A model generated the notes under the pieces. It was not told the DNA's origin and searched no databases. It worked only from the letters and a program-made list of their open reading frames with translations. Shown in pieces: positions 8,165 to 15,527 of a stretch of DNA of 64,000 nucleotides. The first letter of the stretch is position 1, and every line of letters begins with the position of its first letter. Made by a program: the position numbers and the translations under genes. Source of the stretch: UBA7328 sp965247965 (lineage in GTDB: Bacteria > Bacteroidota > Bacteroidia > Chitinophagales > Saprospiraceae); assembly GCA_965247965.1 (NCBI GenBank), contig OZ252053.1, positions 5,456,001-5,520,000 on the forward strand, in the 5' to 3' direction.

Positions 8165-9652
8165 TCACGATTTAAACTCAATATTAATCTTCCTTGCTAA
8201 CTCCATACCAAGATTAACTTCCCGCCCATTCGCATAAATAACCACTCCATCTTCCTGAATATCAACGATTTGGAAGGGCATTAGTGCCGAAAGGCCAAGT
8301 TCGAAAAGCTCGCTGTCTATTTTATCATTAATCTGATCTTTGGCTATTATTCCCCTGGATTTAGGTTTTAGGTTGAGTAATGGGCTGAGTGCGCGTTCTG
8401 CTTTTTTGGGTATGGGCGAGCCGTGAGGATCTTTCTCAGGAAAGCCCAGGCGCTCGTCCAGTCTATTGATCATTTCGTGATCCATCAAATGTTCAAGGTT
8501 TTCTGCGTCCTCGTGAATTTGACTATCCTGTAGGCCTACTTCATCTACGAGATATTTCTCCCAGAGTCTGTGGGCTCGTACTAATTTTTCGCCCATATCA
8601 TTACCGCGAGCAGTAGTGACAAAGCCATTTTCGGATTTGACGATCGCGCCCGATTGAACGAGTTCGTCAAGGCGATTATTTAGTTTGCTAATGCCATATT
8701 CTAATTTTTCCGAGATGGTTATTGCGGCCAATGGGCTGCCGTTCTTATAGATGAGTTTGATGATGTCCTCCCTGTAGATGAGTTGTTTTTGTCGGACTTG
8801 ATTGATGTATTTGAATAGCATCCCCTTTTGCGGCGAAAGTACTACGGCCACTCCATAAAATAAGGTCGCTACTATGCACATTGCGGGCCCGGGCGGAGTG
8901 TTTAAAATAATTGCACTGATCAAACCAAGAACCGCAGCTAACAGGCCTAAAAGACCGGAGATGACGAGTACTCTTTTCAAGTTGTTAGAAATCAAAAGGG
9001 CCGTAGATGCAGGCGTAATAAGCATGGCAACTACTAGAATGATTCCTACGGTCTGTAGTGAGGCGACAATGGCGAGAGAAACCAGCAGCATTAAAAAATA
9101 ATGTACGAATCGGACCGAAATGCCCATCGTCGCAGCGATCGTTGCCTGAAAAGTAGAAATGAAAAAATACCTGTAGAATACAACGATACTGGCAATGGCA
9201 TAGAAGGTGACTATGGAGGTAATGACAATGTCTTCATTTGATACGCCGAGAGTCGTTCCAAAGAGAAAATCCTTTAGATCAAGATGTACGCCTTGCTGAT
9301 TGTTTAGATATGAAATGCCAGTAACTCCAAATGAGAACATCAATGTAAAGACGATGCCGATGGCAGCGTCATTTTTAGTTTTTACATTGTTCTGTATCCA
9401 GGTAATAGCAACAGCACTTATGATGGCGGCGAGTAGGGTACCAATGAAAAATCCAATTTTACTGTAACCAACTATTATGAATGGAATAAAGACACCCGGA
9501 AGGATGGCGTGAGATAATGCATCCCCGATAAGAGACATATTCCTCAATACTAAAAAGCATCCTAAAACACCGCATACGATTCCCACAAGGGATGAAGCGA
9601 TCAGGGCTCTGAGTGCCCATTCTTCGGATAGTATGTTTAGTAGGTCAGTCAT
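8165..9652 (-). CDS. Metal ABC transporter permease fused to a DtxR/MntR-type regulator
   Basis: 495 residues in two parts. Residues about 1-280 are a ZnuB/MntB/TroC-type ABC-3 permease with about eight membrane helices, beginning LIASSLVGIVCGVLGCFLVLRNMSLIGDALSHAILPG, the family signature. Residues about 290-430 are a DtxR-like module: a winged helix (DIIKLIYKNGSPLAAITISEKL, LVQSGAIVKSENG) and the metal-binding dimerisation segment AHRLWEKYL...HEDAENLEHLMDHEM, with H and E-H ligands. The C-terminal about 70 residues resemble a FeoA/SH3-like domain. It imports Mn, Zn or Fe, and the tail may sense the metal. No ATPase or binding-protein gene adjoins it, which is unusual for an ABC importer. 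Confidence 0.85.
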   Translation of the reverse strand: MTDLLNILSEEWALRALIASSLVGIVCGVLGCFLVLRNMSLIGDALSHAILPGVFIPFIIVGYSKIGFFIGTLLAAIISAVAITWIQNNVKTKNDAAIGIVFTLMFSFGVTGISYLNNQQGVHLDLKDFLFGTTLGVSNEDIVITSIVTFYAIASIVVFYRYFFISTFQATIAATMGISVRFVHYFLMLLVSLAIVASLQTVGIILVVAMLITPASTALLISNNLKRVLVISGLLGLLAAVLGLISAIILNTPPGPAMCIVATLFYGVAVVLSPQKGMLFKYINQVRQKQLIYREDIIKLIYKNGSPLAAITISEKLEYGISKLNNRLDELVQSGAIVKSENGFVTTARGNDMGEKLVRAHRLWEKYLVDEVGLQDSQIHEDAENLEHLMDHEMINRLDERLGFPEKDPHGSPIPKKAERALSPLLNLKPKSRGIIAKDQINDKIDSELFELGLSALMPFQIVDIQEDGVVIYANGREVNLGMELARKINIEFKS

Positions 9653-9665
9653 TGGGGTCGATCAT

Positions 9666-9698
9666 CCCGACGAAATCGAATTCTTCGATTTGTGCGGG
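9666..9698. promoter_or_regulatory. Inverted repeat just upstream of the permease-regulator gene
   Basis: CCCG, 3 bases, AAATCGAA, TTC, TTCGATTT, 3 bases, CGGG: a symmetrical site whose inner edge is 13 bases before the ATG of the metal permease at 9652. Position and dyad symmetry fit an operator for a dimeric repressor, possibly the DtxR-like tail itself. It could equally be a short repeat of the palindromic kind common in this window. Confidence 0.35.
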
Positions 9699-9826
9699 AC
9701 AGGTTTATTAGCGACTTTTTCATGCAAAGTGTACTTTCAGAAACAACCTAATAAATTGTGTTGACCATTAGAACATCATAGTTTAGTATAAACTTAAGAA
9801 TATTTTTTACTAAACCAAAAACTTAT

Positions 9827-10732
9827 TTAGATTAATCTAAAATATTCACTAACCAATCCCTCTTTCAAAGCATATGGTGAAATGACGATCTCTCTCGTAC
9901 CTGTCAACTCTATCGCCACTTGAATGAGTAGAATGGCCATAATCACATATTTAGCTCTTTCCTTTGGTATCCACGCTAACTTCGCCCGCTCTTCTTCGCT
10001 TAATTCAATTACCTCTTCCAGATACTTCAGAAATTCTTTTGTCTTTACCACGGCGTATTTTTGACTGCTATCAGAAGGTGGTTTAGTCAAAATTTCAAAT
10101 GATCCTGCTGCTCCGATCAAACGAATATCATGGTATTTTCTTAATTCCTCTCTCAGCTGTTCAACTTCTTCATAAATGTATTCCTTTATCTTGGCGATTC
10201 CGTTTAGATCAATCGGGTCAGTGATAAAGGGAAAATTGTGCAAGGTGGCTATGCCAATTGGAAAACTGTTTTTCCAGGCCATAATGCCATTTTCAGATAT
10301 AATAAATTCAACGCTTCCACCACCGATATCCATCATTACATAGTTTCCAATCCGAATATCAATAATTGATTTCACACCTTTATAAATGAGCTCCGCCTCC
10401 CGGTCACCACTGATGATTTGAACTTGCCATCCGTATTCTGCTGTAATTTTGTCCAGGATTTCAAAACCATTCTCCGCCATTCGAAAAGCTTCGGTGCCGG
10501 TAATGATGACATGCCCTGAATCGCACTCCTCTATTTTTTGACGAAAGTCATCAAGCGCTACAAATAATCGATCTTCGGCTTCAGGGGCAATTCTCTCAAT
10601 TCCCTTTTCGGCAAGAAAGACATAGTGTCGCTTTTTGAATAAAATCTCGAAGCTTTTATCGTTCTTTCGAGCGATCAGCAGATGGGCCGTATTGGTGCCC
10701 AGATCGACGACAGCGGCGGTGTTTTTTTTCAT
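9827..10732 (-). CDS. Ppx/GppA family phosphatase (exopolyphosphatase-like)
   Basis: Hydrolyses polyphosphate or pppGpp; ASKHA fold. The start at 10732 (MKKNTAAVVDLGTNTAHLLIARK) places the first phosphate-binding motif at the N-terminus as in the family; the frame is open 18 codons further, without homology. VIITGTEAFRMAENG is at about 93-107, and YVMMDIGGGSVEFIISENG (the second phosphate motif) at about 143-161. It is about 301 residues, so it is the short form without the C-terminal HD domain. It lies 3' of the outer-membrane barrel gene on the same strand. Confidence 0.85.
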   Translation of the reverse strand: MKKNTAAVVDLGTNTAHLLIARKNDKSFEILFKKRHYVFLAEKGIERIAPEAEDRLFVALDDFRQKIEECDSGHVIITGTEAFRMAENGFEILDKITAEYGWQVQIISGDREAELIYKGVKSIIDIRIGNYVMMDIGGGSVEFIISENGIMAWKNSFPIGIATLHNFPFITDPIDLNGIAKIKEYIYEEVEQLREELRKYHDIRLIGAAGSFEILTKPPSDSSQKYAVVKTKEFLKYLEEVIELSEEERAKLAWIPKERAKYVIMAILLIQVAIELTGTREIVISPYALKEGLVSEYFRLI

Positions 10733-10832
10733 ATGGGGCAATTGGGAATCACTTGCTATTAATGGAATATTAAACTTAACCTCCATAAGTGGGCTTTCAA
10801 TGAAAAGGAAGTGATTCGCAATTCCTATTAAA

Positions 10833-11504
10833 TCAAAAGTGATATTCCACCCTCAAAGAAATCAAATAACTCAACAATCCTCGCAAACCGCTATTCGGAT
10901 CTTTGAACACCCGTAAAAACGAATGATCATATCTCGCACCGACCGACCATGTATACTGAAACCGATACTTCACACCGATGACGGCTCCAAAATCATTTTT
11001 CCGAAAACTATCGGTGAGGCCCGTAAAAACGGCATGAGACGAGTGCACTTCGAATAGACGAGCATAGTAAGGCCCCCCTTCCAGGGATATCCGATAATAG
11101 ACTTCATCTTCTTCATACCATTGGTCGAATGAAAAGAGTACCGGAATTTGCAAATAATTGAGATTTGTCTGTTGCCTCTCCTCTCCTGAAGAAAGCGAGA
11201 AAGTCGAACTGCTGCCCTTTTGATTAAAGAGAAGCTCAATGATCAGAGATTTGCCGGCTCCTGCCTGCCGGTTGCCACCGTGTCCGGCAGGCGGGCGATA
11301 TAGTTCATATTGAATTGCAATTCCAGCCTGTAGTCCAACCTTATCAAACCCACTCAAATTGTCGCCCTCCAACTGCGAGGCATTAAAGCCTCCAATCAAT
11401 TTTGCATTGAAAACCTGGCCATTTGCACAGGGCAGCAAAGCGATCACCATCAAGGTCACAATAAACAACTTACCTTTTCTCATAGCTAGTCCTGACTTCT
11501 TCAT
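10833..11504 (-). CDS. PorT-like outer-membrane beta-barrel protein with in-frame repeat insertion
   Basis: 223 residues with a signal peptide (LFIVTLMVIALLPCANGQ) after a short basic N-terminus; the true start may be MRKGKLF, seven codons later. The rest alternates polar and hydrophobic residues as in small barrels of the porin/PorT family: AKLIGGFNASQLEGDNLSG near the N-terminus, VIGVKYRFQYTWSVGARYDHSF and ISLRVEYHF at the end, with a terminal aromatic residue. Between ELYR and SLIIELLF the protein carries PPAGHGGNRQAGAGK, encoded by a palindromic element (11261-11295). This stretch has no place in the family pattern and would sit in a loop. Function unknown. Confidence 0.75.
   Translation of the reverse strand: MKKSGLAMRKGKLFIVTLMVIALLPCANGQVFNAKLIGGFNASQLEGDNLSGFDKVGLQAGIAIQYELYRPPAGHGGNRQAGAGKSLIIELLFNQKGSSSTFSLSSGEERQQTNLNYLQIPVLFSFDQWYEEDEVYYRISLEGGPYYARLFEVHSSHAVFTGLTDSFRKNDFGAVIGVKYRFQYTWSVGARYDHSFLRVFKDPNSGLRGLLSYLISLRVEYHF
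11261..11295. repeat. GC-rich palindromic element inside the barrel gene
   Basis: Left arm CTGCCTGCCGG (11261-11271) and right arm CCGGCAGGCGGG (11284-11295) face each other across a 12-base loop. It resembles the CCTGCC/GGCAGG palindromes found in gaps elsewhere in the window, but lies in a reading frame and does not break it. Confidence 0.7.
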
Positions 11505-11701
11505 TTAGTAATGCTCAAAAAATTGAAGATCGACTTTGTCATATTGAAAAACCGCAAATGACGAGTGAAATCTGCCCACGCCTGAGATTCTTGCCACAGA
11601 TTACACGAATTACACAGATTATTTTTTAATTAATACCTAATACACCGAACACTACAATTCCCAATATATATAAGCTAATTCATATATTTGTAGATCGTAA
11701 T

Positions 11702-11902
11702 ATGAGAATATCAAGATACAATCTTCAAAAACTAGTCGATCAATTGCATGCCTACGACTACACGGTAAGATACGAGAAAGGAAATTTCCAATCGGGCTTT
11801 TGCATTTTGGAGGACAAAAAAGTAGTGATTATCAATAAATTTTTCGATTTGCGTGCTCGCATCGAAAGCCTTGACTTGATCCTCGCCCTGATTTCAACTT
11901 AG
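11702..11902 (+). CDS. Small conserved Bacteroidota protein of unknown function
   Basis: 66 residues: a basic, helical start (MRISRYNLQKLVDQLHAYDYT), then VRYEKGNFQSGFCILEDKKVVIINKFFDLRARIESL. The segment 'vRYEKGnFksGyCil...vvvINKf' is recalled from short proteins common in this phylum, where it is often near a metallo-beta-lactamase-fold gene; a PhnP-like gene is indeed the next one on this strand. No function known. Confidence 0.65.
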   Translation: MRISRYNLQKLVDQLHAYDYTVRYEKGNFQSGFCILEDKKVVIINKFFDLRARIESLDLILALIST

Positions 11903-11939
11903 CTGTAGAAAAATCAAAATGTCGGCCAAAGATCTCTTA

Positions 11940-11984
11940 CGCTCCATAGCTTCAGCGAGGGAGGGCCGATCAGCCCTCGGCTGA
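11940..11984 (+). repeat. Dispersed palindromic repeat, copy 1
   Basis: Begins CGCTCCATAGCTTCAGCGAG and ends GATCAGCCCTCGGCTGA, with inner symmetry CAGCC/GGCTG. Related copies are at 58179-58244 (inside the ABC-F gene and itself interrupted by a second palindrome) and, inverted and partial, at 38049-38077. Confidence 0.7.
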
Positions 11985-12039
11985 AAAATTAAAAATCGAA
12001 AGGCTTTGATTTCATGATTAATCTTGATATTTTGATTGA

Positions 12040-12257
12040 GAAGTTGTTTGAAAACATATCTTAATGTCTATGGACAAAGCATTGATTCCCAGATACCCTT
12101 CGACTTCGCTCAGGGTGTACTTCAGCTTTTTTTCGTCCCGTAGCTATGGCTGCGAAACTCAAAGCTTGACATCCGTAAACGGTTCGTTCTTGATCAGAAC
12201 TCATCCTGAAAATCAAGCCTTTATCCTCGAATATCAATATAGTTTTTAAACAACTTC
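12040..12257. mobile_element. Candidate 218-bp MITE-like element
   Basis: GAAGTTGTTTGAAAAC at 12040-12055 is repeated in inverted form with one mismatch at 12242-12257. Between them is a TACCCTTCGACTTCGCTCAG segment like repeats frequently seen in gaps of this phylum. No transposase frame is present. No clear target duplication was found. This accounts for most of the 11903-12315 gap. Confidence 0.45.
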
Positions 12258-12315
12258 ATAACTTGCGTACTGCAAATCATATTGAAACGAACGTGATTCA
12301 CAATTTATCCATAGC

Positions 12316-13080
12316 TTGCTAATTACACTACTCGGCACCGGCACTTCTCAAGGCATTCCCGTCATCGGCTGCAAGTGTGCGACATGCACATCAAATGACC
12401 CCAGGGATAAACGCCTAAGATGTAGCGTCTTAGTGCAATCCGACGAGGCAACAGTAGTCATTGATGCAGGCCCTGATTTCAGAGCGCAGATGCTCAACGC
12501 TGATGTAAGCCAGCTTGACGCTCTCTTATTGACCCACGAACACAACGATCACGTTATTGGCCTGGATGACCTCCGGCCTCTGATGTTCACAAGTAAGCAA
12601 ACAATCTTTATTCACGCCGAGAAAAAGGTGCTTAAAGAGGTGAAAAAGCGCTTCAGGTACGCCTTCGAAAAACAACCGTATCCAGGCGCCCCAGAATTTC
12701 AAATCGCCGAACTGGAAGTCGAAAAACCCTTGATTATCAACGACTTATCATTCTTACCTTTACGCCTTATCCATGGCCGATTACCTGTGCTGGGCTTTAG
12801 AATTGGCCGATTTGCCTACCTTACCGATACCAATTTTATTCCTGAATCTACTCTTGATCATTTATCCGACCTGGAAATAATTGTAATCGATGCCTTAAGG
12901 CAAAAGAAACATCATTCTCATTATTCATTAGAAGAATCTCTTGAAGCGATAGAAATGATTGGCCCTAAAAAGGCCTTCCTCGTCCATATGAGCCATCGAA
13001 TGGGCCCAACCCGGGAATGGGGAAAAGAGCTTCCTGACAATGTATATCCCGGATATGATGGCCTCCAATTTGAGCTTTAG
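12316..13080 (+). CDS. PhnP-like metallo-beta-lactamase-fold hydrolase
   Basis: 254 residues, probably a phosphodiesterase acting on cyclic nucleotide-like or cyclic phosphate substrates. It begins LLGTGTSQGIPVIGCKCATC, the typical PhnP/'MBL fold' start with the CxCxxC segment that can bind a structural zinc. THEHNDHVIGLDDLRP (about 73-88) holds the H-x-H-x-D-H dinuclear metal motif; LIHGRLPVLGFRIGRFAYLTDTN (about 152-174) and LVHMSHRMG (near 222-230) supply further metal ligands. The start is TTG at 12316; the first in-frame ATG would remove the beta-strand. No phn genes are nearby, so a phosphonate role is not implied. Confidence 0.85.
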   Translation: MLITLLGTGTSQGIPVIGCKCATCTSNDPRDKRLRCSVLVQSDEATVVIDAGPDFRAQMLNADVSQLDALLLTHEHNDHVIGLDDLRPLMFTSKQTIFIHAEKKVLKEVKKRFRYAFEKQPYPGAPEFQIAELEVEKPLIINDLSFLPLRLIHGRLPVLGFRIGRFAYLTDTNFIPESTLDHLSDLEIIVIDALRQKKHHSHYSLEESLEAIEMIGPKKAFLVHMSHRMGPTREWGKELPDNVYPGYDGLQFEL

Positions 13081-13370
13081 CCGAATATTCTCTTACTCAA
13101 CTTTCGGCACTTAATAGTGTAAATTGCAATTGTCATCCCGAGCGACCGTCAACGATTTTCTACTATCCAATTATTTTAATATTCTCAGTCCGCTGTTTAC
13201 TGACACTGCTAGGCTAACAATTTAAACACTAAAATAATATATGGCGGTTAACTATTTGTTAATTGGCCATTTAATAAGCTTCTATTCTAGAATAGGGCAA
13301 ATGAGCCACGAATTCGCTTTGTAATTACACTTCATATTATTATTTTACGCCATATTTAATTTTAGTTATT

Positions 13371-13781
13371 ATGGCAAAAAATACAAATCCGAGACTACCC
13401 GATCTTGATTTTGAAAAACTCAATGTTAAATCTGATGATTCTACTTCTTTGAAATTTTTAATGCTGGTAGAAGGTGCTTACGGACAGGGTGTGAAGAAAA
13501 GCATCAAGAAGTATGGTTATACAGAACAACGGTATTACCAATTGTTGAACAAGTTCAAGGAAGATGGTATGGACGCTCTGATCAATCAGAAAAGAGGCCC
13601 AAAGAAAAATACTGTCCGTTCTGACCGGGTCATTCACCAGATAATCAGACATCGTTTTCTCGATCCGCGAGCCAATAGTGATGTGATCGCCCAAAAGCTT
13701 AACCAACAGGGGATCAAAATCAGTAAACGTAGTGTGGAACGGACTATTCAGGAATATGGTCTTCAAAAAAAAACTCCATAA
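13371..13781 (+). CDS. IS transposase, N-terminal ORF (helix-turn-helix)
   Basis: 136 residues. FLMLVEGAYGQGVKKSIKKYGYTEQRYYQLLNKFKEDGMDALINQKRGPKKN (about 26-77) forms a helix-turn-helix, and the later SDVIAQKLNQQGIKISKRSVERTIQEYG a winged-helix-like segment, so this part should bind the IS ends. It closes with GLQKKTP and TAA at 13779-13781 just after an A9 run (13765-13773). The next frame (+1) carries the catalytic part. Removal of one A would join both into one protein of about 600 residues. Confidence 0.8.
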   Translation: MAKNTNPRLPDLDFEKLNVKSDDSTSLKFLMLVEGAYGQGVKKSIKKYGYTEQRYYQLLNKFKEDGMDALINQKRGPKKNTVRSDRVIHQIIRHRFLDPRANSDVIAQKLNQQGIKISKRSVERTIQEYGLQKKTP

Positions 13782-15165
13782 GCTAAATCCCGATAGTCAA
13801 AAGCCAATACCTGTTACTGCCCAGCAGACCAAGAGGGTAAAAAAGAAGATCGTGGTTACCGAACAGAACAATGAACGGTTCATACGAGAAATGTTAGCTC
13901 GAAAGGTATCGGGCACTCATTTGGGTCTCTGGTTATTGATACCGAAATATCTACGACTTGGAGCCTGGGACTTGCTCTGTGGACTTTTCAATAAGTCCGA
14001 AGATCATAACCTTTCTGCACGTATTGGCCTACAATTGGTCAATGAAGCAGCAATTTGTCAAAACAGAGTCAGGAAAAGAAATGCTTTGTGCAATCAAGGT
14101 TTTGCCCTGGCAAATGGATTGTCCTTTTTGGTTACTGACGAAACCATTCATGAGGTACTCGACCGCCATACGATGGCCGAATATGAATCCCTTCAAGTGA
14201 CATTAAGGCAACTCAGAAATCTGCAAGGACATTATGATCCACAAAATATCCTTGCTATTGATCCACACCGCATTCGGTCGTCCACTCAGCGCGTTATGCC
14301 AAAGAAGAAAAAAAGACCTTCAGAGCCTGCTCACAAAATGCTACAGACTTTCTTCTGTAACGATGCTTTAACGGGACAGCCATTGGCTTTTACCGTTGGA
14401 TCAAGCGGCAAAACATGCTCAAAGGCCACCTTACAGTTGTTAGACCTATTGAAACAATCAGGGGTTGAAAAAGCATTAATAATGGCCGATAAAGAACATT
14501 TTACGGTCGATATATTAAACCACATTGTTGATAATACCGAAATGGATCTTCTCTTGGCAGTCCCTAATACCAAAAGTGTTGTTCAATGTTTTAATTCATT
14601 GGACTATAAGCACCTCTGGGCAGGATATGCCATTGGGCAAACTGATTATAAATTGAAAGCATGTCCACATCCTTTTAAACTTATTGTACAACGAACAGGA
14701 GAAATACCTCAATATTATTCCTACAAAGCTTTCTTATCCACTGTGGATAATAACGTAGTCCAATTACTCACTCAAAACTATCCAAAACGTTGGACTATCG
14801 AAGAGTTTTTCAATTTTGAAGGAGATATGGGTTGGAATCGTGCTTCTACCTTTAACCTCAATATCCGGTACGGGAAACAAAGTCTTGCTCTTATTGCACA
14901 AGCAGCTACACATCAATTGAAAAACAAACTACCAAAACCCTATAACCAATGGACTGCTACACACACCGCTACACAAATCCTTACCAATATGGAAGGTGAT
15001 CTCAGAGTCAAGGACGACACCATCATTGTCACCTACTATCGGGACTATCTCAACCTTGGTATAGAAAAACATTACCAAAACTTGCCTCGAATCCTGGAAC
15101 AGGAGGGAATTAATCCCAAAATACCTTGGCTATTTGATTTTAAACTCGATTTTCGATTCAAATGA
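13762..15165 (+). CDS. IS transposase, catalytic DDE-type ORF in +1 frame
   Basis: The frame is open from 13732, but coherent protein starts at the A9 run, where it continues the upstream ORF (GLQKK joined to LHKLNPDSQKP). Putative catalytic residues are ILAIDPHRIRSS (first Asp), KALIMADKEHFTVDIL (second Asp) and NYPKRWTIEEFFNFEGDMGWN (Glu within a Y-R-E-type helix). The whole is like DDE/IS4-superfamily transposases, but I could not assign a family. Expression would need +1 ribosomal frameshifting, transcript slippage to A8, or independent initiation; otherwise the copy is inactivated by a single-base insertion. Confidence 0.75.
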   Translation, partial: FKKKLHKLNPDSQKPIPVTAQQTKRVKKKIVVTEQNNERFIREMLARKVSGTHLGLWLLIPKYLRLGAWDLLCGLFNKSEDHNLSARIGLQLVNEAAICQNRVRKRNALCNQGFALANGLSFLVTDETIHEVLDRHTMAEYESLQVTLRQLRNLQGHYDPQNILAIDPHRIRSSTQRVMPKKKKRPSEPAHKMLQTFFCNDALTGQPLAFTVGSSGKTCSKATLQLLDLLKQSGVEKALIMADKEHFTVDILNHIVDNTEMDLLLAVPNTKSVVQCFNSLDYKHLWAGYAIGQTDYKLKACPHPFKLIVQRTGEIPQYYSYKAFLSTVDNNVVQLLTQNYPKRWTIEEFFNFEGDMGWNRASTFNLNIRYGKQSLALIAQAATHQLKNKLPKPYNQWTATHTATQILTNMEGDLRVKDDTIIVTYYRDYLNLGIEKHYQNLPRILEQEGINPKIPWLFDFKLDFRFK

Positions 15166-15203
15166 CTAAAATAAATTTACCTTCAAAAATCGTTGAGCGA
15201 CCG

Positions 15204-15523
15204 TAGGGAGTCGAGGGATCAGAATTGCCACTCTTTTTACCATTTTCGAGCGAGCGATGATCAGTTTAATTCTTCGGAATTAAATGATCAAGCGAGTCGA
15301 GAAATCCTGCTATTAAGTAACCCTCTGGTTTACAATTCAGTAAGATTTCTCCACTCCTCACCCAATTGTTTATTGGCTTCGCCGAAAAAACAATTGGGTT
15401 TGTCGGTCGAAATTCGTTTCATGGACGGCGACCTGATCCCTCGACTCGCTTTTGCTCGCTCGGGATGACAAGGTCGCCATTGCCACCAATTTTCTTAATC
15501 AAAAATCATCCGTTATCGTTTCT
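15204..15523. repeat. Gap dense in palindromes between two IS elements
   Basis: No gene. Three inverted repeats are visible: TTTAATTC/GAATTAAA with outer TGATCA arms (about 15258-15290), CCCAATTGTTT/AAACAATTGGG (about 15361-15398), and a long hairpin at 15424-15480 whose outer GGCGACC/GGTCGCC pair encloses GATCCCTCGACTCGC/GCTCGCTCGGGATGAC. The last is an inverted relative of the repeat split by the IS at 13149-15196. Confidence 0.6.
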
Positions 15524-15527
15524 CATA

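Larger units (their letters stand above)
13142..15203 (+). mobile_element. Two-ORF insertion sequence with 11-bp inverted repeats and 7-bp target duplication
   Basis: TCAACGATTTT at 13149-13159 is matched by its inverted copy at 15186-15196. GCGACCG directly repeats outside both ends (13142-13148 and 15197-15203), so the element proper is 13149-15196, 2,048 bases. Removing the element and one GCGACCG joins TCATCCCGAGCGACCG to TAGGGAGTCGAGGGATCA, a palindromic repeat of which an inverted copy lies at 15424-15480. The IS family was not identified. Confidence 0.85.

Noticed and set aside
13080..13108. GCCGAA/TTCGGC hairpin after the PhnP-like gene as terminator
   Set aside because: Only six pairs with a 17-base loop and no T-run.
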